In this document: positions 12,051-24,663 of the stretch, one piece after another
Numbering within the stretch: the first letter of the stretch is position 1
Layout: each line of letters begins with the position of its first letter
NCBI RefSeq assembly: GCF_046630445.1
Contig: NC_092334.1
Span: 106,636,501-106,700,500 of the forward strand
DNA from: Rutidosis leptorrhynchoides
Taxonomy: Eukaryota > Streptophyta > Magnoliopsida > Asterales > Asteraceae
Direction: 5' to 3'
Length of the DNA: 64,000 nt
Position numbers and translations under genes: made by a program
The notes under the pieces: generated by a model
The model's database searches: none
Told to the model about the DNA's origin: nothing
What the model saw: the letters and a program-made list of their open reading frames with translations, nothing else

Positions 12051-12068
12051 TCCCCGGCAGCGGCGCCA
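12051..12068 (-). promoter_or_regulatory. Athila-1 primer-binding site (tRNA-Asp type)
   Basis: Minus strand reads TGGCGCCGCTGCCGGGGA, 8 bases inside the 5' LTR. It complements the 3' end of plant tRNA-Asp except at one position, as known for Athila elements. Confidence 0.85.
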
Positions 12069-13414
12069 AAAATACTTGATGTGTGCTAGGTGTACTAGGA
12101 AATAGTATTATTTTTTACAATGAAATACTATTAAATACGATACAATTTTACACAAGATATTTATTTATTTATAGAATGGATATACCTAAACTTTGCTACA
12201 ACACTTATAGGCAGTGTACCTAATCGTACAGTAGTATAGTTTTTAGTAAGTCCGGTTCATTCCACAGGGATCTTTTAAACAAGCTTAACGCTATATTTTT
12301 AGTAACTATATTTGTAAGAATACAAAAATATATAAGTAATATTATTATTATAAAAAGGGGTTTTTTTACCGTTTAATGACCGGTTTGTCGATTTTAAAAC
12401 TTTAGTCGCAGTTAAAACCTAATGTAAAATATTAAAAATAAATATAACTTAATTTAAAGCGTAAATTAAATAACGATAATGAAATTGCGATAAATAAAAG
12501 TGCGATAAAATAAAAGTGCGATAATTAAAAAGTACGATAATTAAAAGTGCAATTAAATACAATGACAATAAATAAAAGTGTGATAATTAAAAGTGCAATT
12601 AAATATGAAATAAAAGAATTATGCTTATTTAAACTTCCATAATCATAATGTTTGACGTGTTGATTTTTAGTTTATTCCCATGGGTTAATTGTTCTTTGTC
12701 CTGGATTATTCAATATGTCTATACGGATTTGTCCATAATAGTCCATCAGTCATAATCATAAAATGCGGAAGTCTTCGTCAAATTATTCTTATTCCCGAAG
12801 TCAAATATTCCAACTAATTGGGGATTCGAATTGTAACAAGGTCTTAATACTTTGTTTAATGAATACACCAGGTTATCGACTGCGTGTAAACCAAAGTTTT
12901 ACTACTTTGTTAACAATTACACCAATTACCCTTGAATGTAATCCACCCCTGTTTCAACAAGTCTATTAACTATTAATCCAGTTCCGTGTCCGGTAAAATG
13001 AATAATTATTGGTATTTATAGATATCCCGCCCACCGTACCCAGTCAAGCGTATGTGGTTATATATAAATACGTCAAATTATAAGTCTATATATTAAATCA
13101 ACGAGGTATCATTTAGTTAATATAAAACCCATTAATAGCCCATAGTCTAATTTCCACAAGTGTCATTCTTTTGTCCAAACCCCAATTATGGTACAAAGCC
13201 CAATTACCCAATTTTAATATTTAGCCCAACATCACGATTACTTCGGCATTAAATAAGCATAATAATAACTTAGCTACGAGACATTAATTTAAAAATAACA
13301 TTAACCATAACTTACAGTGAAAAAATAGCGTAGCGTTACACGGACAAAATTTCGACTTACACTCTTACAACATTCGCTAACATACCCTTATTATTAGAAT
13401 TTAAAATTAAAATT

Positions 13415-13545
<131 letters not shown>

Positions 13546-13629
13546 GTTTATAGATAGAGAGATGGATAAAAGATGGATATATCGTTCACCAAACTGCGAA
13601 TTTATAGGCATGTGGCCTCTCACCTACTG

Positions 13630-13680
13630 CCATGCGATCGCATGGTTTTTAGCCTTCCTGGCCATGCGATCGCATGGCCA
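13630..13680. repeat. Palindrome pair around CATGCGATCGCATG in Athila-1 LTR
   Basis: Two perfect palindromes, 13630-13645 (16 bp) and 13659-13680 (22 bp), separated by 13 bases. In the sense strand they lie about 43-93 bases downstream of the LTR TATA box, so they should be in the transcribed leader. Athila-2 has an unrelated palindrome pair at the same distance. Confidence 0.93.
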
Positions 13681-14144
13681 CTTTTTCCAGCCCACATGTT
13701 GTTGTTTGCATTCTGCCGACGGTTTATATAATAATATATAATATATAAATAATTTATATAATTATTTAAATATTATATTTTATTCTTGTGCATAGTAGAC
13801 TTGTAATTTTTAATCCGTTGCGTCGAGCGTTGAGAGTTGACTCTGGTCCCGGTTCCGGATTTTCGAACGTCCTTGCGTACAATTTAATATCTTGTATTTT
13901 GCGTTTCGCATCTTGTACTCTTGTAATTTTGAGACGTTTCTCATCAATAATTGGAACCACTTTGATTGTATTTTGTACTTTTGAGCTTTTTGGTCGTTTG
14001 CGTCTTCAAATTGTCGAATCTGTCTTTTGTCTTCACCTTTATTATTTAAACGAATATCACTTGTAAATAGAACAATTGCAACTAAAAGCTTGTCTTTCTT
14101 GAGGGATAATGCTATGAAATATATGTTCGTTTTTAGGATTATCA

Positions 14145-14871
14145 TGAAGCCTCTTTACTTCGGTGTCTTCAACACGAATTCAAGTCAACATGGCATTTTT
14201 CATGGCAAAGAGGATGAGTGGGTTGGTGTACAATGAATCACTCTCCCTTTCGTATGGAGCATACTTAACAAAACTCTTCACGCAACTGTGTGTTCAAGAT
14301 CTTCACCCTGTTGGTCTAACCACTCTCTCAATCAATTATGATTCGGTTCGACCTTTTAATGAAGAAACAGAAGGTGAAAACACACCTGCCTGGAGTGTCA
14401 CAGGATCCAATGATAGTGTTGAAGATGACCAGTTCATTGCACTATTATCCTCCACTCAAATGTCCATTCTCCATCGTCAGAATCGCCGAACTCACAAAAT
14501 CTTACGACGATTCCTGAACAACCTTGTTTGTGGAAGGTGCTCATCACAACCAAGCACCTCTCGCCCTATGTGGAACAAATCTAGGAATGATTTGTTGTAT
14601 TTTCCATGCATATTTTCATATATGCATAACTATGTTTCGTGTTTTCTATGAATAAAATGTGTGCTTGTTATGTTTTAATAAATATTTTCCAACATGCACA
14701 ATTTAAGGGGGAGCTTTGCTCTAAGGGGGATCATAGTTCTAGGGGGAGCTAACCTTTTTGCTTCAAAAAAAGGGGGAGAAATATGGATACAAGTTATTGT
14801 TAACACTTGCGTATTTATAGCAAAATGTCCCTCATCACTTATATGTTTGTCATCATCAAAAAGGGGGAGAA
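14145..14871 (+). mobile_element. SIRE-like Copia element, 3' internal end
   Basis: It contains the tail of an ORF (14163-14651) followed by several purine tracts (aagggggagct near 14706, agggggatc near 14725, agggggagct near 14740, aaaaaagggggaga near 14766, aaaaagggggaga near 14859). The last ends directly at the LTR start TGTTGG at 14872. Repeated AGGGGGAG tracts before the 3' LTR are a known habit of SIRE/Maximus Copia elements. The upstream part was displaced by Athila-1. Confidence 0.6.
14163..14651 (+). pseudogene. C-terminal piece of SIRE-like downstream ORF (plant-transposon-type protein)
   Basis: A 162-aa open stretch whose upstream part was cut off by Athila-1. The core (MAKRMSGLVYNESLSLSYGA, then YLTKLFTQLCVQDLHP) resembles the alpha-helical putative plant transposon/envelope-like ORF found after pol in SIRE elements. 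The remainder is low-complexity with a Cys-containing tail. The start is not natural; the first in-frame ATGs lie within the truncated protein. Assignment rests on recall of the family, not on a search. Confidence 0.4.
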
Positions 14872-17215
14872 TGTTGGTTGAATGTTAGTTAATGGACTAA
14901 ACGACAAAGTTAAGTATGATGCTTAACCAACGAATATATTTTGATGATGACACATACATATGCATAAGTGATGATCGACATCTTAAAATAAAACACGCAA
15001 GATCACTAATCCATACTTGATCTTGCAAATGACTAAGTCAAACAAAACTTAAAGAATGAAAATAAAGGTCAGCAAAATACACAGTCAAGGTACGGTCGAC
15101 CGCATACCCAGCCATAGAAGCCCAGAATGAATTGCAACGCAGTTTTGTGAAAACAAGTTGCACGGTTTCCACCCCGGTCAACCGCAGTGCGACCGCAGTT
15201 TTCTCTGTCACCATTTTTGACCAAATTTAGTTTGACTAGTTCCCGACATCTATAATTCATGAAACCTTTTTAAATACGCTTGGAATAGATGTCCTTTCCA
15301 TACTCAATTGAGTTTTGGTCTTAAAAACATTAATCTTGGTTAATTACGCTTAATTACATCTTAATGACAAATTAACCAAGATTAGGCATACCACATAAGT
15401 GTTAATCAACAACTTGTGATCTTAAAACTTATCTGGATATCCTTTGTATGATCACCAAGTACCAACACACTTAAGCTAATGTCACTAGAACATTAATTAC
15501 AATCAAAGATGACTTAGTGATTAATTAAGGCTAAATGAAGAAGAATGCTTTCAAGTGTAACTTGTAAAGACTTGTAATCCTAGAATACACTTAGATATAT
15601 TTAGGATGGTCACCAAGTCCCAACTAGAGATTGCTCTTCTCTTGTGCATGTGTTGGATATTAATGTGTTCTTACACATTAATCATGCAATATGTTATATT
15701 GCAAGTAAGCTTGCTAAAAGCTTAAACTATAGTGTTGTGCAAATATCTATATGATTGATTTTAGAATAACTATCTCTTGCTATATGTGAGTATTACTTGC
15801 TACTTGCTAATATGTTTAATACTCATCAATTTGTCAACTTGATTAATATGCTTGCTATGTTCTTACTAGTTAGAACACTGGGATTCAAGTAACTAGTCTA
15901 CTCCAATAAATTGTGTAAAATGGTTCACAATGGAATAATGGTCAATAATCTATTTGGTCTTGCCTAAGTAACACATTGTGATTAGTTGTCAAAGTATTAC
16001 TTAATATTGATGTCTTTACATACTTAATGTTTATTTTAGAAAGACGTCATTCAATTAATCTCCACTAAATCTTAAAATGAATATGACTTGTGATTAATTG
16101 AAACTAGGAAGTTAATGACATGATGACTAGTCTTTAGGATTGAACCAAATGCATTATTGAGCCTAACTAAGTCTTAACCAAACTGAGATTTCCCAAAATA
16201 TCAATCAAGACACTTCTCCAAGAATGTTGGGTTTACCACTATTGGAGTGTTACGTCACTTTCACTCAATAAGACTAAATCCCACACACTTAATGCATATA
16301 GTACTTGTATAGGATGTTGGGTTTCTTTTGCAGGTGCTAGATGGAGTAAAGGTTCCAAAATGTGGTGTTCAAATCTGAGTCAAACGGCTATACAACGGAT
16401 ACATATTTTGGACTGAAACACGCGCTGTCAAACCATGGTCGACCGTGCTGGCAACCGTGTGACAACGATTATTTTTTGAATCTCACTATAAAAGGCAAGC
16501 ATTGAAGAGCATTTGAAGTTGACCCTCTTGCATATTTCAAAAGCTTATTTCCAGAGATCACAAGGGCTCTAATTACTACTAAAATGTGATCAAGCAAGAG
16601 AAGATTCTATGATCTTATAAATATAGAATTTGGTTGTTGTAAACTTACTAATAAAAATCATTTATCTTGTGAGTTTACTTAGTGTAATGTATGTCCTAGT
16701 ATTGTCTTAGGATCATCATAAAAAAATGTATAAGTCTTGTAACTTCAATTAGTAGAAGCATAGGCTAGCTTAGTGATCTACTTCCTTAAAGGGACTTAGG
16801 AAGTTGATTAATCTTATTTGGAGATTAATACTTGTCCAATGTGAAGACAAGTTGATCTAGGTTGGAGTCAATCTTTCAAAGGGATAGAAATATTAGGTTT
16901 GTTGTCTACCAAAGAAGTTGAAGAATTGTAAATCGGATCTCCATCGGGTTTGGAGAAAAGTGCTTAGTGAAACAAGAAATCCCGATTAGTGTAATCGGGG
17001 AGTGGATTGAGGTGGATTAGTTAACATCCACCCGAACCACTATAAATCCTTGTGTCTATGTTCTTTACATTACTTTATTCATCATTTTGAACTTACACAC
17101 CACACACATCAAGTTTGAGTTGAGTTGGTTGATCATAGTTAATCGAATTTGGTGATCAATCGAAAAAGTGTTAAAAACGTATCAAGTAACTATTCACCCC
17201 CTCTAGTTACTTACA
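14872..17215 (+). repeat. SIRE-like LTR, complete (about 2.3 kb)
   Basis: It begins TGTTGG directly after a purine tract and ends ...ctctagttacttaca. The end contains an 8-bp inverted pair AAGTAACT/AGTTACTT around attcaccccctct. It holds several GGTCGACC-type palindromes (15093-15102, 15175-15184, 16437-16444). No gene is seen. Confidence 0.6.
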
Positions 17216-18059
17216 GCCTTGATACAATGCTATGTCATCACTATATGTGTAATCCTAGATTAATTAGTGATCTCTTACTAGTCATTACATAAGTATTACT
17301 TAACTACTTGCTACTAATACATGAGTATTATTTGACTATGTGCTAAATGCCAACTTGCTAGTAGTTACTTAATATATGTCTATGTATGAACTTTGTCTTG
17401 CTATAAGTCATAGGTTAGGAAATTACAAATGTATGCTTACCCTACCCAAATGCATTAAGTATAACTTGGTTGATAACAATTGATATGATTAGAAAGTCTT
17501 AAGTGCTTAAAGAAGTATTAACACACTTATTGAAATATCAAAAGAGACATGTCTAAGTTTAGTAACATGTCTAATAATGGTTTAGTCTTTATTAACATGA
17601 TGTTTTGCAACATGCTTAATTGAACTTATATGTTTCACTAGGTAAGACATCATTAACACATCTAATTAATCCATGTGTAAGCTTGAACATGAATAATAAA
17701 ATGCTTAGTGATTAATTAGATTATTGTTATCAATGACATGTTGACCAACCAATAGGTTAAGCAAGTGTGTTAAAAACAAACAACAGATTATGACAAATCT
17801 AAGATTACTTCAATTGGTTATCAAGACTTGTATTTAAGAATGTTGGAGTTCCCTCTTTAGTTATGACAAGTCACTATCAAAAGGATACAACCAAGGAGAA
17901 TCATACACTTAATGCATATAGTACTTGTATAGGAAGTTGAATATCTTTCGCAGGTATTAAATGAAGTAAAGAGGCCAGAAGAACCAGGTTTAAATGGATT
18001 CAAAGTTTTAAACAGCCATACAACGGCTAGATGAAAGTGACCTGACAACGTGCGGTCGA

Positions 18060-18077
18060 CTCACGATCGATCGTGAG
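18060..18077. repeat. 18-bp perfect palindrome CTCACGATCGATCGTGAG in SIRE-like LTR
   Basis: Self-complementary over 18 bases, next to tgcggtcgac. The corresponding place in the first LTR copy (about 16437) has ATGGTCGACCGT instead. Confidence 0.9.
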
Positions 18078-18200
18078 CTGAGCCGCAGCAGACTAGTTTT
18101 ATTTCTCTCTCCCTATAAATATCAAGACTTTGAGAGCTTTGAAGATTTGACCCTCTTGCATGCTTCAACTCAAATTCATTAGAGAATCTGAATATCATAA

Positions 18201-18203
<3 letters not shown>

Positions 18204-18273
<70 letters not shown>
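18204..18273. repeat. (TA)n microsatellite
   Basis: About 35 TA units inside the truncated LTR; absent from the complete copy. Confidence 0.97.
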
Positions 18274-18277
<4 letters not shown>

Positions 18278-18890
18278 GATTAGCAAGAGAAGTTCTATGA
18301 TCTCATAGATTGTAGAAGAGTTGTAAACTTACTATCAAATTACTATCTTTGTGAGTTTACTTAGTGTTGTATTATCCTTTGAATTGTCTTAGGATTTTCA
18401 TCACTAGAAAGGTTGAGTCTTGTACTTTGTAACTAGAAGCATAAGCTAGCTTAGTTATCTTCTTCCTTAAAGGGAACTAGGAAGTTGATTAATTCCATTG
18501 GAGATTAATACTTGTCCAAGGTGAAGACAAGTTGATCTAAGTTAGAGGTAATCTTTCAAATGGATAGAAAGATTCGGTTTGTTGTCTATAAAGGAGTAGA
18601 AGACTTGTAAATCGGATCTCCACCGGATTTGAAGAAAAGGCTTAGTGAAGCAAAACTCCCGATTAGTGAATCGAATAGTGGATTAAGGTGAATTAGTTAA
18701 CATCCACCTGAACCACTATAAATCCTTGTGTTTATGTTCTTTACTTTACTTTCCGCATTACTTCAAACATAAACATCACACATTGAGTTTGAGTTGATTA
18801 AGTTGATATAGGATTGTTCAAATCTTGTTAATCATCGAAAAAGTTTTAAAAATCATATTAAGTAACTATTCACCCCCTCTAGTATTAATT

Positions 18891-19398
18891 AATAATAATG
18901 AAAATGAAAAAATTGAAGATGATAATGGGAATGGTGAACAAATTAAGGTTTTTCCTTTTTTAATTAAGATGATAATGGAAATGAAGATGAATAGAAGGAC
19001 GTTTAGTGCAATCTTTATGTACTTTCTTATATCATTCTTGCTTACGCCCTGTTGAATTATTTGGTACAGACAATATAAAATATTTGTTGTTAGACCATTC
19101 CCAACGCATCCCGCCCTCACCCGTGCTCAAGCTACGAACCTAAGGCTTTGGTGGCAATGGTCCGCTCTCCAAAGCTCAAACCATTTCGTGCTGAAGAATT
19201 GCTTCGTATAACTTAATGCAGGGCGAGAGTTACTAGTGTGTAAGTGACCGTTTGGGCTGTCAACGGATATATTTTACTTTTCACCTATATATACAAACAC
19301 AAAACATATTTACAAAACACAAATCATATACGAAACATAAAACACTTTCAACATAAAAACAAAACATATTTACACACACTTCACACACATTTTCAAAA
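18891..19398. other. Spacer, no gene recognised
   Basis: Short low-complexity gatgataatgg stretch, then gttagaccattcccaacgc..., which looks like a DNA-transposon edge but has no partner that I could find. A TATA-like ctatatata sits about 120 bases before the ORF at 19399. Confidence 0.4.
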
Positions 19399-19767
19399 AT
19401 GTTGATAATTCCCCCGATGATCGTCTCATTCAATGTTTTTTACGACAGTGAATTCGACTATGAATCCAAACTTTACGCTTACAAACTTGGTTCAAAAGTT
19501 TTGTTTGAAGACATTGATATTCGAGACTTTTGTTTAAAAGACTTGTTTGAAATTTTGAAACAAAATGTACCGTTTTAACACACAAACGTGTTATATTATG
19601 ACAACGACTGTATTCCGGAATTGTTCGCTCTCTACCTTCATACCGACGATCAATGGTACGATATAAAAGAAACTCTCGCATTCCGTTCAAATCGAATTTC
19701 TCTGTATTTGGAACAACCTGCTTATGATACTGATGGTTGTTTTTATACGGATTCCGAATCCGTATAA
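19399..19767 (+). pseudogene. PB1-like domain ORF with one in-frame stop (possible MULE-derived)
   Basis: From ATG at 19399 a 122-codon frame runs to TAA at 19765. It is interrupted by a single TAA at 19576 (after ...KQNVPF). The two halves are otherwise open in one frame: MLIIPPMIVSFNVFYDSEFD, then after the stop HTNVLYYDNDCIPELFALYL and RISLYLEQ. The pattern resembles the N-terminal PB1-like domain common in Mutator-like transposon proteins of composites: a beta-strand start SFNV-YD, then a Y/C-containing middle, then I-LYLE. No transposase catalytic domain follows. It is either a broken fragment or a small unrelated gene. Confidence 0.35.
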
Positions 19768-19969
19768 GAAACTTGTTGTTTTTTCTTTAAATCGTACGAT
19801 TTAAGTTTTAGGAGCTTAATAGAGTAGTAATTGTATTAGGATTTTTAGTTATTGTAATTTTTAATTTTTTAGGACTTTTAATAAATTGTAGTCGTTTTAT
19901 TTTTATCAATTTAAGTGTGTTTTGATTTTAATAATAGTGTTATTTATAAAAATGATTATATTATCGAAT

Positions 19970-20023
19970 AATAATAATAATAGTAGTAATAATAATAATA
20001 ATAATAACAATAATAATAATAAC

Positions 20024-20054
<31 letters not shown>
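19970..20054. repeat. (AAT)n-rich microsatellite
   Basis: Imperfect taataataataacaataat repetition. Confidence 0.9.
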
Positions 20055-20366
20055 TCATGTTTGAATTTGGTCTTATAGGACTATATTATTTTATTTTTTG
20101 ACTAATGTCAGATGTATACTTATAAATACAAGCATAATAATTAATAGGTTTTACGTAATCTATTTACACTCTCTTTATTGCATTCATTTTGAAATTTGAT
20201 TTGGGAGATTATATTTTCACATCTAATTTTGATAGATCTATCATATTATTTACGAATTATATTATTTCTTAAGATACCTTTATATGTGTAAAATACTTAC
20301 TTTAATTGTATATGATAAAGATCCATTCAAACTGTATATACGTAGTCAAGACCAAATACTTATGAA

Positions 20367-20689
20367 CAGTGGCGGAATCAGGAATTTTACTCACTGGGGC
20401 GAATTTTTTTTTAAAAACGTAGTAACTTTTTTGGGCAAAATATGTAGGTTTTTGGGCAAAATTTGAAGATTTTTTTTGTGCAAAATATGGAGGTTTTGGG
20501 GCAAAATCTGGAGGCTTTCGAGCAAAATATGAAGACTTTGGGGGCAAAACACGAAGACATTGGGGCAAAAAAAAAAAAAAAAAAAAATTCACTCGGGGCA
20601 AAGTCGAAAAATCCAAATTTTTTACACTAAAAATTACAAATCCACCGGGGGCGGTTGCCCTCCTCGGTCCCTTAATATTTCCGCCCCTG
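20367..20689. mobile_element. hAT-type MITE, 323 bp, with internal tandem repeats
   Basis: Terminal inverted repeats CAGTGGCGGAAT / ATTTCCGCCCCTG (one or two mismatches), flanked by an exact 8-bp duplication CTTATGAA (20359-20366 and 20690-20697), the size expected for hAT elements. Inside are about six degenerate copies of a roughly 27-base unit, gggcaaaatatgaagacttt-like. It has no ORF of its own. Confidence 0.88.
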
Positions 20690-20697
20690 CTTATGAA

Positions 20698-21453
20698 TAA
20701 TGACATCGTGTAGACATATATAAGGGAAGGCACATGCATGCATGCATGGCAGGTGGACAATCTTGTATTCTACAAAAGTTTACAACTAGTAGAAAGAATT
20801 AAAAGGAAGAAAGAAAAAAAAAAATGAGAATGAAGAATACCTCGATCTCTACACCCTCTCCAAGAAGAAGAAATTTACATACTTTAATTTAGTAGAAAAA
20901 GGTGGGTCCCACTGACATGACTTTAAAAATATGCAATTCTATCTCATGATGGTTTCATTCTCAAAGTTAGGAGCCACATAGCCTTAAAGTTACTAACTTC
21001 CATAATCACTTACTCTTTACCACTTTCTTTTTTCATATACAACAAACTTAGTTTCCACTATTTTCTATCTACAAATCCTTCTTCTTCTTCCTCAATCCTT
21101 ATCTCCTTTTCATCTTTAATCTTTTGTGTTTCTGTTGAATCACATTGGAGTTAGTGCATGCCAATTTACAAAATTTGAGAAAAATGGCGCTTCAAAACTT
21201 CACCATATATATTTATGCATATTTTTGATAAGAACCAAATTATTTTCTTTTGCAATTAAACACTTTAATTGAGTTGTTTCTATGACGGTTTCGATTACAT
21301 TGATGCATGATACTAATTAACTCACGTGGATTCCTACATTTCATGTGTGTTGAAAGACGTGTGAATATGCCATATATATGCAGTTAAAAAACTAAGTATT
21401 ACTCTAAAAGGGATGAAATCATAGTACAATGTACATCATGTTATTCTCCAAAT
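20698..21453. other. Spacer, no gene recognised
   Basis: AT-rich sequence without credible ORFs. A pyrimidine-rich cttcttcttcttcctc stretch lies near 21080. Confidence 0.5.
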
Positions 21454-21461
21454 GCTGCGCG

Positions 21462-21657
21462 CAGGGGCGGAACATTTAAGGGACAAAAGGGGGTATCCGC
21501 CCCCCCCGATTTCGGAAAAAAAAAAAATTTACACTAAAAAAAAAAAAAATTTACGAAAAAATAAGGCTTTTTTTAGTGTTTACCCCCCTTCGATTAGTTT
21601 CTTACTCCCTTCAATTAGTTTCGCCCCCTCTCGAGTCGGGGTCAAGTTCCGCCACTG
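21462..21657. mobile_element. hAT-type MITE, 196 bp
   Basis: Terminal inverted repeats CAGGGGCGGAAC / GTTCCGCCACTG with an exact 8-bp target duplication GCTGCGCG (21454-21461 and 21658-21665). It is noncoding, with A- and C-homopolymers. Confidence 0.9.
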
Positions 21658-21694
21658 GCTGCGCGCGTCCCTATTATTAAATAAATACTCACCC

Positions 21695-22103
21695 CTAGTG
21701 GAGATCTAGGAATTATAGTTACATGTATCAATAGCTAGTTAAGAGTTCAAAAAATAATAGTACTATTTAACGGTGTCATTCATAAAATTTTACACTATCC
21801 AGTAGTATTACTAGCTAAAAGCCTAGAATTTTTTACACTAGATCGTGTATTTTACTGGTAGTTCGTGCTACCAGCGGTAGACAACAACATCCGCCCCTGC
21901 ACACATTCAGTGGCGGGTCTAGAAATCATAGTCATAGGTGTCACTACTTAAAAGCTCAAAAAAGAAATTACACTATTCAATGTTGTCACTTAAAAAAAAT
22001 TACACTATCCAATAGTGTCACTAGTTAAAAGTCTAAATTTTTTTTCCTGTGTATTTTACTGATAGCCCGTGCTACCACTGATAGACAACTACATCAGCAC
22101 CTG
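21695..22103. mobile_element. Two adjacent, diverged copies of a further hAT-like MITE
   Basis: Copy A is about 21695-21899 and copy B about 21908-22103. Both share the order (t/c)agtggcg/agatctaga, tacactatcca-tagt, actagctaaaag/actagttaaaag, gtattttactg-tag, gtgctacca, gtagacaac-acatc and a ...cacctg/cccctg end. The 8 bases between them (cacacatt) could be a target duplication of copy B, but its right partner is not preserved. Confidence 0.65.
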
Positions 22104-23178
22104 TCCGTCCCTCATAATTTTATGTCTATTACTTCTTTTTCGATGTATTAGCTCGATTGTCCCATTTTTTAAATAGATGAGGAAAAATATTTAATGTTTT
22201 TTCATCTTTTAAATTATGCACAAGATAAAAAGATAAATAAAAAGTGAGCAGTAAAACTATAAATTAAACAAAAAGTACAAATTAATAACATTATTTCTTA
22301 GATTGCGCGTTTTTTGTCTTGGACGATAGATTTGATACGGAGAGAGTATATTGTTGTATGTAATGTAATAACTGTAAATTGAATGTATTGGTTTATGTTT
22401 TGTTGTTTGCTATCCGTTTACAAAGTTTATATTTCATCTTTTTGGAGAGAGGAGGTATTTTTACTATGAGCACGCAGTTTAACTGCATTATTATGTGATT
22501 GTTATCGACCCTGCATTATTATGTGATCGTTATCGACTCTTAATTATCGTGCATATAATAGTAAAATATTCTCATATGAGTTTAGGAAATTATAATTATT
22601 AGTTTGTCCAAGTATATAAGGAAAATAATTCTTAATTATATATTTATATATATAGTATAGTTTAATTTGATTTAGAAGTTAATTATCAGAAAACCTCATG
22701 AATTCAAGTGGAACGAAATTTCCATTTTGAAATGACATGTTAGTTTATCGATCGAATCCTATGTAAATATACACTACTTCAAGTGATATATACAATATAC
22801 ACGCATAGATTACTAAAGATTCTTACTTTTCATTCTTTATTCTTTTTCCCACTCTTTTTATGCTGTGGTTAAAATCAAATTACAACACCATGTAAATCGT
22901 AATAGAACTATCTTGAACAGTATACTTAAATTATTAAATTAATTAATTAAAGTATTATAGCCAACAAAGTTAGCTTCCAGTTGAGGCTATTTTATACCAC
23001 AAATCAATATTAATATAGTCACAAAAAAGGGTTTCCCATCTTTAAAAGAGGAACCCTATTCTTCTTCCCCTATTTGCATATCGCATTTGTTCTTCTTGAA
23101 TCTCTCAATATTTTCTCTTACACACACAGAAAAAAAAAAAAGAGTGATTAATTAACAAGAGAATATAATATAATTATA
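22104..23178 (+). promoter_or_regulatory. Upstream region of the APL-like gene
   Basis: Intergenic and AT-rich, with no ORF. A candidate TATA element (ctattttatacc, about 22987) lies about 190 bases upstream of the ATG. It is followed by a pyrimidine-rich leader (ttcttcttcccc, tctctcaatattttctct) and an A-run just before the start codon. The transcription start is not directly visible. Confidence 0.35.
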
Positions 23179-24590
23179 ATGTTCCATTCAAAGAAAGCAG
23201 CAGCTACTGGTTCTACAACTGCTATGAATTCACTTCACCACAACCATAATCATCATCATCATAATCATCATCATGATAGGTCCAACATGTGTGGTGTTGG
23301 TGCTACTAACCATACCACTGCTGGTCCTGGAACCATACAAGGTGACTCGGGCCTTGTCCTCACCACTGACCCCAAACCGCGACTCAGGTGGACAGTCGAG
23401 CTCCATGAACGATTCGTTGATGCTGTTGCTCAGCTTGGAGGACCTGATAGTATGCTTATTAACTTACATCTCATTTAAATTTTGGATTTTCGTTTTGTAA
23501 ATCTTTTAAACAACGGAGATTTTATAAAAACATGCTAAGAAGAAACTAGCTATATTAATTTACAAGAATCTATCTAATTTCATATCTTTTATATCTACAT
23601 CCCATCTTAGATTTAGTATACATGCATATGTTGTTATCATTTAACAAAGATCTAGTCTTGTGTTTGAGGTATGTCATAGTTAGTATTTTGTCTATATATG
23701 TAAATAAATATGCATTTATATGTATATGTATGTGTCATATGATCAAGATCTATATAGTCTTCAATACATGATTGTTGATTGAATATGGATGTCTTTTTTC
23801 TAAATCATTGTATTTGTATAGCAACAACTCAACAACTCATAGATATATGCACGTGTGTGTGCCATCTAACCTAGATATATTTTAAAGACTCATCTAGCCT
23901 AGATCTAGTATATATCCATGAAGTTTGTGTGTGTGTGTCTGTGTGTGTTTTATCTAACCAAGATTTATATGTTTCTTTTTTTTATAAAATATGTAGAGGC
24001 AACACCAAAGACAATCATGAGAGTCATGGGTGTAAAGGGTCTTACTCTTTACCATCTTAAGAGCCATCTTCAGGTATCTCAACTTAACTTACGCTTCAAG
24101 TTTTCTCATTGTATATAATTATATATGCATACATATATAGTTCAAAGGTTAATTTATGCTACTCTCTTATTCTTAATTTGGAATTTTTTGTTAACAGAAA
24201 TTCAGGCTTGGAAAACAACCTCACAAGGAATTTAATGATCATTCCATAAAAGATAGCGAAAGAGGTGAGTATTTATTAATTTATGTACTCGATCATGTGT
24301 GTGGGCGTGCGTGTTCATAATCGATAATCCATGTTTATATTAGTAGTTTAACTTTATTAATGAATGTTTATCCCAGCTTCGGCATTAGAACTTCAAAGAA
24401 ACAGTAATGCATCCTCTTCTGGAATGATGGGCCGAAGTATGAACGAGTAAGTATTAATCACTTTAGTCCTATATATGTTTACAGTTTATAAAAGGAAATC
24501 AATATATAGTAGTAGCTTAATGTCGAAATCGTGGTGTAATTAGGATGCAAATCGAGGTACAACGAAGACTTCATGAACAATTAGAGGTAC

Positions 24591-24663
<73 letters not shown>

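Larger units (their letters stand above)
17216..18890 (+). repeat. Second, 5'-truncated SIRE-like LTR copy
   Basis: It repeats the last 1.7 kb of 14872-17215 in the same order (cttaatgcatatagtacttg at 17909; agcaagagaag...tctatgatct at 18283; aaatcggatctcca at 18610; aagtaactattcacccc at 18861) with clear divergence. It follows the first LTR with no internal region or PBS between them, so it is a tandem LTR remnant. A (TA)n run lies at 18204-18273. Confidence 0.75.

Noticed and set aside
14163..14651. Independent host gene
   Set aside because: It is cut at its 5' side by Athila-1 and followed directly by purine tracts and an LTR, so it belongs to the Copia element.
20302..20760. 152-aa ORF, minus strand, with FAPKPPYFAQ-like repeats
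   Set aside because: It is the translation of the MITE's internal tandem repeat; no independent evidence for a gene.
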